DNA of 6,103 nucleotides from Verrucomicrobiales bacterium (GTDB lineage: Bacteria; Verrucomicrobiota; Verrucomicrobiia; Verrucomicrobiales; DEV007), in assembly GCA_003232855.1 (NCBI GenBank), contig QIKC01000216.1, positions 1-6,103 on the forward strand, written 5' to 3'. The translations under genes were made by a program, and so were the position numbers. Numbering within the stretch: position 1 is the first letter of the stretch; every line of letters begins with the position of its first letter. Below are positions 1 to 6,103 of the stretch, one piece after another. The notes under the pieces are model-generated. The model did no database searches. It was not told the origin of the DNA and saw only the letters and a program-made list of their open reading frames with translations.

Positions 1-2162
1 TTTTCGGTTTCGACAATTTTCGCCCGCACCAAGAAGGATTGGTGCAGGGGTTGTTGGAGGGGAAAGACGTCTTCGGCGTCATGCCCACCGGTGGCGGTAA
101 ATCGCTTTGCTACCAGCTTCCGGGCTACATGTTGGAGGGCACGGCGGTGGTCGTGAGCCCGTTGATCGCGCTGATGAAAGATCAGGTGGACGCCGCCCGT
201 GCGCACGGGATCAAGGCTGCATTCCTCAATAGCACGCTCGGCCCGGGGGAAGCTAGGGAGGTGCAGGCCGCCTACCGCGACGGAACTTTAGATCTACTCT
301 ACCTAGCGCCCGAACGACTTGCCTTACAAGGCTATGCCGACACGTTGCGCGACAACGCCGCCGGGGCGCCGAGTTTTTTCGCTATCGACGAGGCGCATTG
401 CATCTCCGAATGGGGACACGATTTCCGGCCTGACTATCTGTTCCTCGGTCAGCTCCGCGCGCTGTTTCCTAACACACCAGTCGCCGCGTTCACAGCAACC
501 GCCACGGAGAGGGTGGCGGCGGATATCGAGGCACGTCTCGAACTCGGCAGTGCGGTCAAAGTGCGCGCCTCTTTCGATCGGGAAAACTTGTTTTACGAAG
601 TGCGTGCCAAACGCGATTGGCAGACCCAGCTGGTGGAGTTTGTGCGCGGGCGCCCCGGCCAGAGCGGCATCATCTACCGCACTTCACGCAAAAGCGTGGA
701 GGCCACCGCCGAGCTGCTCAAGGCGAACGGCATCAACGCCGCCGCCTACCATGCCGGTATGGAAGCGGGCGATCGCACGCGCACTCAGGACGCTTTTATC
801 CGCGACGATGTCACCGTCATGGTCGCCACCGTCGCCTTCGGCATGGGCGTCGATAAGGCGGACGTGCGCTTTGTCGTCCACGGCGACTTGCCAAAAAATA
901 TCGAGAGCTACTACCAGGAAACCGGGCGCGCCGGGCGCGATGGCGAACCCTCCCACTGCTTGCTGCTCTACGCGCCCGGCGACGCTGTCAAAGTGCGGCG
1001 CTTTATCGACGAAGTCGCCGACGAGACGGAGCGCGCGCGCGCCGGCGAGTTGCTGCGCGCCATGGAACGTTTCGCCTCCGTGCCAGCCTGTCGTCGTGTG
1101 CGCTTGTTAGAGTATTTCGACGAGACTTACCCACAGGCCTCCTGCGGAGCTTGCGACTACTGCAACGGGAATTTCAAACGTGTCGATGCCACCCGCGAGG
1201 CGCAGATGATCCTCTCCGCCATCGTGCGCACCGGCGGCAGATTCGGCGCCGTTCACGTGTGCGACGTCGTCTCTGGCGCCGACACCGCCAAGATCCGCCA
1301 GTTCCGACATCACGAACTTAAAACCTACGCGGTGGGGAAGGATCGCCCAAAAACCTACTGGCGGTCGATGCTCGATGCACTATTGGCCGAGGGCAAATTA
1401 CAGCAATCGCGCGATCAGTACCCGGTGCCGCAACTGACCGAAAGCGGCACTGATATTCTCTACGGACGGCAGAGTTTTGAGATCAACGAAGACACTCGTA
1501 TCGAGCCGGAGAAAGCCGCTGGCGGACGCCGCGGCGACGCCTCGCTCATGCCTTGCGACGAGGGTCTATTCCAGCACCTGCGCACGCTGCGCAAAGAGGT
1601 CGCCGATGCCGACGAGGTGCCGCCCTATGTGGTCTTCTCCGACCGTTCGCTGCGCGCCATGGCCGCCCACATGCCCGAAAGCGAAGGCGAGTTCCTGCAA
1701 CTACACGGAATCGGCCAGAACAAGTGCGAGAAATATGCCGAGCGCTTCCTCGCCGCCCTCGCCGAACACCTCGCCGCGCACCCGGAGGTGGCCGCCGGAA
1801 AGGTGCCGCTGCCCGCGCAAGAAACGCGGCAGCCCGCGCCCGAGAACGCCATCAAGCGCGGCGTTTCGACGACGGTTCGCGCCACCCACGAGCTGTACAA
1901 AGAGGGGCTCGACGTGGCCGCCATCGCCGCCCGCCGGGAACTCGTCACCTCGACCATCGAAAACCACATCGCCAATCTCATCGAGGAGGGCGAGGAAATC
2001 GACTGGCGAAAACTGGTCAGCGAGGAACAATTCGCGTTGTGTAAGGAACTTTTCGCCGAACACGGTGACCACTCGCTCTCCCCCGTCGTCGAAGCTGCTG
2101 GCGATCGGCTCGGCTACGGCGAGGCGCGCATCATCCGCGCGGTCATGCAGCGCGCAGAGTAA
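1..2162 (+). CDS. recQ: ATP-dependent DNA helicase RecQ, 5'-truncated by window edge
   Basis: A superfamily 2, 3'-to-5' DNA helicase of recombination and repair. The frame is open from base 3, giving 719 visible residues that begin FGFDNFRPHQ. That is the RecQ Q-motif, so the true start lies left of the window, by roughly 10-25 residues judging from E. coli RecQ; the in-frame TTG at 39 is internal. Numbered from the first visible codon, the motifs are Walker A MPTGGGKS 27-34, DEAH 129-132 followed by the RecQ aromatic-rich loop (ISEWGHDFRPDY), FTATAT 163-168, motif IV near 222-229, motif V VATVAFGMGVDK 274-285 and motif VI QETGRAGRDG 305-314. The zinc cysteines are at about 363, 381, 384 and 387, followed by an RQC winged helix (about 395-492), an HRDC domain (about 520-590) and a C-terminal HTH-like domain (about 617-717) absent from E. 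coli RecQ. All catalytic motifs are intact. The propeller gene follows 51 bases downstream on the same strand. Confidence 0.97.
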   Translation, partial: FGFDNFRPHQEGLVQGLLEGKDVFGVMPTGGGKSLCYQLPGYMLEGTAVVVSPLIALMKDQVDAARAHGIKAAFLNSTLGPGEAREVQAAYRDGTLDLLYLAPERLALQGYADTLRDNAAGAPSFFAIDEAHCISEWGHDFRPDYLFLGQLRALFPNTPVAAFTATATERVAADIEARLELGSAVKVRASFDRENLFYEVRAKRDWQTQLVEFVRGRPGQSGIIYRTSRKSVEATAELLKANGINAAAYHAGMEAGDRTRTQDAFIRDDVTVMVATVAFGMGVDKADVRFVVHGDLPKNIESYYQETGRAGRDGEPSHCLLLYAPGDAVKVRRFIDEVADETERARAGELLRAMERFASVPACRRVRLLEYFDETYPQASCGACDYCNGNFKRVDATREAQMILSAIVRTGGRFGAVHVCDVVSGADTAKIRQFRHHELKTYAVGKDRPKTYWRSMLDALLAEGKLQQSRDQYPVPQLTESGTDILYGRQSFEINEDTRIEPEKAAGGRRGDASLMPCDEGLFQHLRTLRKEVADADEVPPYVVFSDRSLRAMAAHMPESEGEFLQLHGIGQNKCEKYAERFLAALAEHLAAHPEVAAGKVPLPAQETRQPAPENAIKRGVSTTVRATHELYKEGLDVAAIAARRELVTSTIENHIANLIEEGEEIDWRKLVSEEQFALCKELFAEHGDHSLSPVVEAAGDRLGYGEARIIRAVMQRAE

Positions 2163-2169
2163 ACGGAGC

Positions 2170-2186
2170 GCGGATTTGCAATCCGC
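2170..2186. repeat. Perfect 7-bp stem-loop, REP-like palindrome
   Basis: GCGGATT-TGC-AATCCGC forms a perfect 7-bp stem with a 3-base loop, starting 7 bases after the recQ stop codon and followed by TTT. It lies in the 51-base gap before the propeller gene. The T-tract is only three bases and the stem is half A/T, so it is a poor intrinsic terminator; it could protect the 3' end of the recQ message or lower read-through. From memory, palindromes of this kind (GCGGATTT...AATCCGC) recur as dispersed intergenic repeats in many bacterial genomes. That it is one of a family here is an inference, since only one copy is visible. Confidence 0.5.
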
Positions 2187-2204
2187 TTTGGTGCCGCATA
2201 TCGG

Positions 2205-2223
2205 TAGGGAACCATGAGGTTCC
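2205..2223 (+). promoter_or_regulatory. Weak ribosome binding site and hairpin enclosing the propeller start codon
   Basis: TAGGGA (2205-2210) is the only Shine-Dalgarno-like sequence before the ATG at 2214, and it ends just 3 bases from it, which is closer than usual. GGAACC (2208-2213) and GGTTCC (2218-2223) form a perfect 6-bp inverted repeat with ATGA as the loop, so a hairpin in the mRNA would hold part of the ribosome site in the stem and the start codon in the loop. The start is chosen because it gives a clean signal peptide. Whether the hairpin affects translation is an inference. Confidence 0.35.
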
Positions 2224-3461
2224 GCCCATCCCTTCTCGCGCTCGGCGCCGCTTTGATCTTCGTAACCCTCGCCGACGGGCAAGAATGGACACGCTTCCGC
2301 GGCCCGGGTGGCAGCGGTTTGTCGAATGCCAAAAACCTGCCGGTCGAGATCACCGACGCAAATATCAAATGGCGGGTCGATTTGCCCGGCAACGGCCACT
2401 CATCGCCCGTGCTCTGGGGGGACACGGTCTTCCTCACCACCAGTGGCGGTGGCAAAAGTGGTAGGCGCTCGGTGGTCGCCCTATCGGCGGAAAACGGCGC
2501 GGAAAAATGGCGCAGCGAATATCGCTTTACGCCCTACCGGCAACACCGATTTAACGACTTCGCCTCCTCCACGCCCTGTGTCGATGCGCAGCGGGTCTAT
2601 GTCACCTGGACCTCGCCGGAGGGTGTCGAAGTGTTGGCAATCGACCACGCGGGGAAACGGGTTTGGTCGAAAACGGTCGGAGAGTTCTCCGCCGTACACG
2701 GCAGTTCGGCGTCGCCAGTATTAGCGAGTGGGATGTTGGTGATCGGTAGTCATAGCGAGAAAGGCGAAAGCTTTATCATCGGTTTGGATCCTAAAACGGG
2801 GAAAGAAAAATGGCGCGTAAAGCGCACGACGGGATCCACCGGCGCCTACAGCACGCCGACGCTACGCGCGATTAGCAGCGGCGCCGCCGAGCTGGTGTTC
2901 AGTAGCACCGCGCATGGTCTCACAGCGATCGACCCCGCGACCGGGAAGATCCGTTGGGAGCACGACCCGGGCTTCTCCAAGCGCTGTGTGGGCAGCCCGG
3001 TGATCTCCGGCGACATCGTCTTCACCGCCGCCGGATCGGGCGGCGGCGGCAAAGAGTCCACGGTGGTGCAGATCATCGATGGCAAACCGCAGCCCGCCTG
3101 GAAAGCCGGGAAAAAGGGTCTGCCCTACGTGCCCACCGGCATCGCCTTTGAGGGCTCGATCTTCTTGCTCAGTGACGGCGGCGTGATGAGTTGCCGTCGC
3201 GCCGTCGACGGCGAACTACTTTGGCAAAAACGAGTGATCGGCGCGCCCTACGCCTCGCCGATCATCGTCGACGGGCGGATCTACTGCTGTAGCAAAGAGG
3301 GCAAACTGGTGGTGCTGGAAGCGGGCGACAAATATCTGCCGCTAGGCTCCTACCAGTTCCCCGACGGCATCGACGGCATCTACGCTACCCCCGCCGCAAC
3401 GAACGGCAGGCTTTACGTGCGCACTTTTTCGCAGCTATTCTGTATCAGCGGGCGGCCCTAA
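2214..3461 (+). CDS. Exported PQQ-like beta-propeller repeat protein
   Basis: A 415-residue protein. Residues 1-22 look like a Sec signal peptide (MRFRPS, a hydrophobic run LLALGAALIFVTLA, then likely cleavage near ADG-Q). No cysteine lies at the cleavage site, so it is probably a soluble periplasmic protein, not a lipoprotein. The mature part starts EWTRFRGPGGSGLS, typical of PQQ-like propeller proteins abundant in Planctomycetes and Verrucomicrobia. Eight S/T-P-x(n)-G blade starts recur near residues 63, 118, 164, 213, 260, 307, 347 and 391, about 40-55 apart, alternating with D-x-x-T-G-K-x-x-W strands (191-200, 239-248 and weaker ones near 91, 143 and 329). This fits an eight-blade quinoprotein or BamB-like fold. 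No dehydrogenase active site is recognisable, so PQQ binding is not implied; a binding or scaffold role is more likely. It is probably co-transcribed with recQ, and no own promoter is evident in the gap. The substrate or partner is unknown. Confidence 0.9.
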   Translation: MRFRPSLLALGAALIFVTLADGQEWTRFRGPGGSGLSNAKNLPVEITDANIKWRVDLPGNGHSSPVLWGDTVFLTTSGGGKSGRRSVVALSAENGAEKWRSEYRFTPYRQHRFNDFASSTPCVDAQRVYVTWTSPEGVEVLAIDHAGKRVWSKTVGEFSAVHGSSASPVLASGMLVIGSHSEKGESFIIGLDPKTGKEKWRVKRTTGSTGAYSTPTLRAISSGAAELVFSSTAHGLTAIDPATGKIRWEHDPGFSKRCVGSPVISGDIVFTAAGSGGGGKESTVVQIIDGKPQPAWKAGKKGLPYVPTGIAFEGSIFLLSDGGVMSCRRAVDGELLWQKRVIGAPYASPIIVDGRIYCCSKEGKLVVLEAGDKYLPLGSYQFPDGIDGIYATPAATNGRLYVRTFSQLFCISGRP

Positions 3462-3492
3462 AAATTCAGATAGATTTTGGCGCGACAACAGT

Positions 3493-5751
3493 TCACGCTT
3501 CCAACGCGACACCCTCGGCTCCGGATACCTCTACCTCCCGCCTGACCGGGCGCGTGGCGATAGGGGGTGCGGGGCGGAGTTTCTCGACATTTTCGCTGAA
3601 GAAGGCCATTCGCTCTAGCATCCGGCGGTAGAGGATCGCGAGCCGGTTCAGTGCTGTCTCTGTGAGGTCGGTTTGGTAGCCGGCTTCCTGAAACGGTGAT
3701 TCCGTCGAAAATGCCTCCATCTGACCTGGGATGATCGAGGCGTACTCGCCGACGCTCACTGAGCCGTTGGCATGTTCGAAGGGATAGGAAACACTGCGCA
3801 GGGCGTCGATCGCTTTGCTTCTCGATCGCCGCAAACGCTCAGCAACGGTTTGCGCCGCCTTGGCCAGATGGGCGCTAAAACCTTCTTCGATGTCCTCCCT
3901 TGAAAAGATGAAATCCATCACCAGACCACAGGCGACATATTCACAGTGCAGATCGCGCAAGGTATTCGCCGCGCCCTCATATCCCCAGAACACGTGCACC
4001 AAGACCCAGGCCTCGTTGAAAGCAGCGCGCAGTCCCGCCGGGCTTTGCGGGCAGACCTCGGCGCGGGACAGGAGGTTGAGCACCGTGTAGAACGTTTCCG
4101 CGTGGCAGCGGTTTTGTTGCTCGAATGTTTCGATGGTCAGTTTCGCCTCGGCGTTCGCCGCGCCTGAAGCTTCCAAGATCACGAACGGATCCGCTTTGGG
4201 AATGCCAAAGCGCGAGGGTTCGATCAAAATGTGCGCGGCGGTGTATATCGACGCCTGCTTGAGGATCATCAGACGATCGACATGCGTCTTGAAGAAAGTG
4301 CGACAGGTCTCGTCGCAGGCGTCGATGGCGTTAGGGAGAGTCTCTCTGAGCAGCAATAACCTCTCCCAAAGAGCCGCCGTCGGAGCCGCGGAGGCGGCGA
4401 GCGCGGGATCGAAGGCGATCGGGCACAGCATGGTGACACCATAGCCGTAGTGGGCATTCATCAGCTTCTGATCGCTGAGGCGTTGATCTTTTTCGCGCAC
4501 GAATTTTGCATTCGGCACAAGGTTTTCGGCGAAGACTTCGAGATGGCAATCGACGTCGTAAAAATTGTGCGTCACCAGTTTGGCCAGTTCTGCATAGTCT
4601 TTGAATAGCTCTGTCGCCGGCGCGCCGATACGCACGCAACCATCGACCTTGCGCCGCTTGGCTCTCTTTATGCGAGCGGCCGAGGAAGGGTGTTGGTGAT
4701 ACCACGCCGCCTTCTGAGACAGCTCCTGTTCGCGGATCTCGGAGAGCACCTCGGCGTCGATCATCGTTAGGGTAGAGGCGGTGAAGGAGGGGAAGTCCTC
4801 GGGCAGGCGACGCTCTTCCCAGAAGGCATTGCAGTTTCCCACGGCGACGTCATGGGCGTAGTTGATCTCGGCCAGGCGGAAGCTGGTCTCGGCGAAGTCT
4901 TCCGAGCCGCAAAAATCGATCGACGGCACATCTGCATCGTATTCCATCTGGCGGCTGGTGAAGCTGGAGACGGCCACTGCCAATTTGGCCTGCATCCTTA
5001 AAATGAAGCGCAACGCATTACAGATTCGCACGATATAAGTGGTGTCGAAAGCCCCATCGCGCCCCATCCGCGCCTCCAGCCACGCGTCCCATTTGTCTCT
5101 CGTGAACGCCGCGCGATAGAACCAGCTGGTCACCATGGAGATCAACAGTCCGAGCCGCATACCGATCCGTTGCGAGAAGTGCCCATACTCGTGAGCGATG
5201 ACGCCGCCCAGCTGGCTAACGGTGAGATTACTAACCAGTGGTAGCCCGACCATGAGTTCCAAATCGCGCCCGAAAATTGCTTTCATCCCCCCACCCAGAC
5301 TTGCGTAGGCATTTACCTGAGCCGTCACATAGATCTTCGTGGGGGGGCGCATCCCCATCTGCTTGGCAATGCCATCCACCAAGGCATCGAACGCGGGGTG
5401 GGCGCCCCGGCGGATCCGGTAGCAGAAGTCCTTCTCGTGGCGCTGCGCGACGAACGGTTTCAGCAACAGGAAGGTGATGTTCGCCCCTAAGAAAAGAACG
5501 ATGGGATAGAACAAGGTGAGTACGATCCAATTTCTTGTTGAGTTTTCGCCATCCACCCAGCTCCAGTAATGAAAACCGACGTAAAGTGTCGCCGCCGCCG
5601 AGGCGACGACGAGGGTAAAATAGAACACGACCAGCGAGAGAATCACTAGAGCTGTCGCCACCAAGGCGGAAAAATAGAGCGGACGAAAACGACGCGACGG
5701 AAGTTTTTTACCCTCCAAGTGCTGATGAATATCCGCCGCCGTAAATCCCAT
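3493..5751 (-). CDS. Membrane-bound M48-family zinc metallopeptidase with long C-terminal extension
   Basis: Predicted Ste24/HtpX-like (peptidase family M48) zinc protease, 752 residues from the ATG at 5751. The start is chosen because an in-frame TTG at 5781, 10 codons earlier, overlaps the predicted -10 box and has no ribosome site; the ATG lacks a clear one too. A hydrophobic region at about 26-60 and a segment at about 75-97 anchor it in the inner membrane. The zinc motif HEYGH is at 187-191, with the catalytic Glu at 188; the likely third ligand is Glu270 in SRQMEYDAD. Hydrophobic stretches at about 195-212 and 244-265 flank the active site, as in M48 proteins, and a HPSSAARIKRA motif typical of M48 follows at about 354. 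The remaining 380 or so residues match no domain I recognise; they contain no further clear membrane spans. HtpX is about 290 residues, so this protein is more than twice as long. The role is probably membrane protein quality control, with substrate unknown. Convergent with the propeller gene. Confidence 0.88.
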   Translation of the reverse strand: MGFTAADIHQHLEGKKLPSRRFRPLYFSALVATALVILSLVVFYFTLVVASAAATLYVGFHYWSWVDGENSTRNWIVLTLFYPIVLFLGANITFLLLKPFVAQRHEKDFCYRIRRGAHPAFDALVDGIAKQMGMRPPTKIYVTAQVNAYASLGGGMKAIFGRDLELMVGLPLVSNLTVSQLGGVIAHEYGHFSQRIGMRLGLLISMVTSWFYRAAFTRDKWDAWLEARMGRDGAFDTTYIVRICNALRFILRMQAKLAVAVSSFTSRQMEYDADVPSIDFCGSEDFAETSFRLAEINYAHDVAVGNCNAFWEERRLPEDFPSFTASTLTMIDAEVLSEIREQELSQKAAWYHQHPSSAARIKRAKRRKVDGCVRIGAPATELFKDYAELAKLVTHNFYDVDCHLEVFAENLVPNAKFVREKDQRLSDQKLMNAHYGYGVTMLCPIAFDPALAASAAPTAALWERLLLLRETLPNAIDACDETCRTFFKTHVDRLMILKQASIYTAAHILIEPSRFGIPKADPFVILEASGAANAEAKLTIETFEQQNRCHAETFYTVLNLLSRAEVCPQSPAGLRAAFNEAWVLVHVFWGYEGAANTLRDLHCEYVACGLVMDFIFSREDIEEGFSAHLAKAAQTVAERLRRSRSKAIDALRSVSYPFEHANGSVSVGEYASIIPGQMEAFSTESPFQEAGYQTDLTETALNRLAILYRRMLERMAFFSENVEKLRPAPPIATRPVRREVEVSGAEGVALEA

Positions 5752-5755
5752 GATA

Positions 5756-5767
5756 TTTATCGATAAA
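5756..5767. promoter_or_regulatory. 12-bp perfect palindrome in the peptidase leader, operator-like
   Basis: TTTATCGATAAA reads the same on both strands. It lies between the predicted -10 box and the ATG of the M48 gene, close to where transcription should start. Beside it TGATTATCA (5772-5780) is a 9-base near-perfect palindrome overlapping the -10. Such a position suits a repressor operator, but palindromes are not rare in DNA this AT-rich, so a regulatory role is only a suggestion. Confidence 0.25.
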
Positions 5768-5773
5768 AAAGTG

Positions 5774-5802
5774 ATTATCAACCTATCATGAAATTATGGA
5801 AA
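5774..5802 (-). promoter_or_regulatory. Putative sigma70-type promoter of the M48 peptidase gene
   Basis: On the minus strand, TTTCCA (5802-5797; 4 of 6 matches to TTGACA) and GATAAT (5779-5774; 5 of 6 to TATAAT) are separated by 17 bases. Transcription would begin about 7 bases further on, leaving a leader of roughly 15-20 bases before the ATG at 5751. The surroundings are very AT-rich (14 of 60 G/C in 5761-5820) against GC-rich genes on either side. A second -10-like CATAAT lies at about 5799-5794 but has no good -35. This is prediction from consensus only; the organism's sigma preferences are unknown. Confidence 0.35.
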
Positions 5803-6103
5803 TTCTTATTTATTATCTAGTGATGTGGCGGCCGCTTTTTTGGGAAGGGCGCGTGGTTGTAGACGGCAAGTAACAGGAAATTTGCGGGTTTGGGGGCATT
5901 GCGGGAATTAAGTGCCAGGTACTATCGAGCAACCCCGGCGAGGCCGACCACTGGCGCGCCGTTTTGGCCGGTGCTGCGGCATAGCTACGACGGGGTTTCC
6001 TCAGATGGGAGGAATGGGAATAAGGGGAGGAATGGATGATGAGAACGGGCACCGGAGTTATGGCTAGATGCTTTTAGCGGCTGTGCCCTTCAGGCGTCGC
6101 TGT
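5803..6103. other. Intergenic stretch without a credible gene
   Basis: About 300 bases upstream of the peptidase with no convincing gene on either strand. The longest reading frame (minus, 6052 to 5813, GTG start, 79 codons) is rich in Ser, Pro and Arg without domains and is not believed. Plus-strand ATGs at 6032, 6036 and 6039 follow a good Shine-Dalgarno-like GGGGAGG (6024-6030), but their frames stop after 11-13 codons. Contents of note are a near-palindrome AGTGCCAGGTACT at 5911-5923, an 11-bp direct repeat GGGAGGAATGG (6007-6017 and 6025-6035), a GCGGCCGC palindrome at 5828-5835 followed by six T, and 23S-rRNA-like sequence on the minus strand from about 6041 to the end. Confidence 0.6.
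6007..6035. repeat. Pair of 11-bp direct repeats, 18-base period
   Basis: GGGAGGAATGG occurs at 6007-6017 and again at 6025-6035, so the copies start 18 bases apart. The segment is strongly purine-rich on the plus strand. Two copies are too few to define a satellite or a replication iteron array; it may be a small tandem duplication. Confidence 0.5.

Noticed and set aside
39..41. TTG at 39 as the recQ start codon
   Set aside because: The conserved Q-motif FGFDNFRPHQ is encoded in frame upstream of it, so the codon is an internal leucine.
1477..2217. Long alternative frames (for example 246 and 232 codons) overlapping recQ on both strands
   Set aside because: They are rich in Arg, Ser and Pro as expected of shadows of GC-rich coding DNA, and the RecQ frame explains the region with all its motifs.
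3285..3290. Adjacent cysteines (residues 358-359) of the propeller protein as the vicinal disulfide of PQQ alcohol dehydrogenases
   Set aside because: They lie in a late blade, in a Y-C-C-S-K-E-G strand of the kind that often has one Cys in non-enzymatic relatives; the dehydrogenase context is missing.
3461..3478. AAAAT...ATTTT inverted repeat as a bidirectional terminator
   Set aside because: Only five A-T pairs with an 8-base loop; far too weak for an intrinsic terminator.
5828..5841. GCGGCCGC followed by six T as a terminator
   Set aside because: An 8-base palindrome without a loop cannot form a useful hairpin, and no plus-strand gene ends just before it.
5813..6052. 79-codon minus-strand reading frame starting with GTG
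   Set aside because: Low-complexity Ser/Pro/Arg-rich product, no domain, no ribosome site, and it overlaps the repeats and the 23S-like stretch; more likely non-coding.
6032..6077. Plus-strand gene start after GGGGAGG at 6024-6030
   Set aside because: The frames from ATG 6032 and from ATGs 6036/6039 reach stop codons after 11-13 codons, so no gene runs off the right edge from here.

Overview
The window looks like ordinary chromosomal DNA of a GC-rich Gram-negative bacterium, most likely from the PVC group (Verrucomicrobiota or Planctomycetota). I infer this from the style of the proteins: a secreted PQQ-like beta-propeller opening with a W-x-R-F-R-G-P-x-G-S-G-L-S motif, a large membrane-bound M48 metallopeptidase of a type I associate with Planctomycetes and relatives, and a RecQ carrying an extra C-terminal HTH-like domain. 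There is no 16S or other marker to settle the taxon.

Layout: (1) 1-2162 (+), a RecQ-family DNA helicase whose first codons lie left of the window. (2) 2163-2213, a 51-base gap holding a perfect 7-bp stem-loop that resembles a REP-type palindrome. (3) 2214-3461 (+), an exported eight-blade PQQ-like propeller, probably transcribed with recQ; its start codon sits in the loop of a 6-bp inverted repeat. (4) 3462-3492, a 31-base convergent gap without a convincing terminator. (5) 3493-5751 (-), a 752-residue M48-type zinc metallopeptidase with N-terminal membrane segments and an unassigned C-terminal half. (6) About 5752-5820, a very AT-rich stretch (14 of 60 bases G/C in 5761-5820) with a plausible promoter for the peptidase and a 12-bp palindrome. 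(7) About 5821-6103, GC-rich DNA without a credible gene. It has short repeats and, at its right end, a stretch resembling the reverse complement of the 3' region of 23S rRNA.

The genes do not form an obvious common pathway. RecQ acts in DNA repair in the cytoplasm, the propeller is predicted to be periplasmic, and the peptidase is in the inner membrane on its own transcript. I see no defence system, mobile element, CRISPR array or tRNA. I found no clear new biological system; the points most worth a second look are the 23S-like end, the REP-like palindrome, and the C-terminal half of the peptidase.
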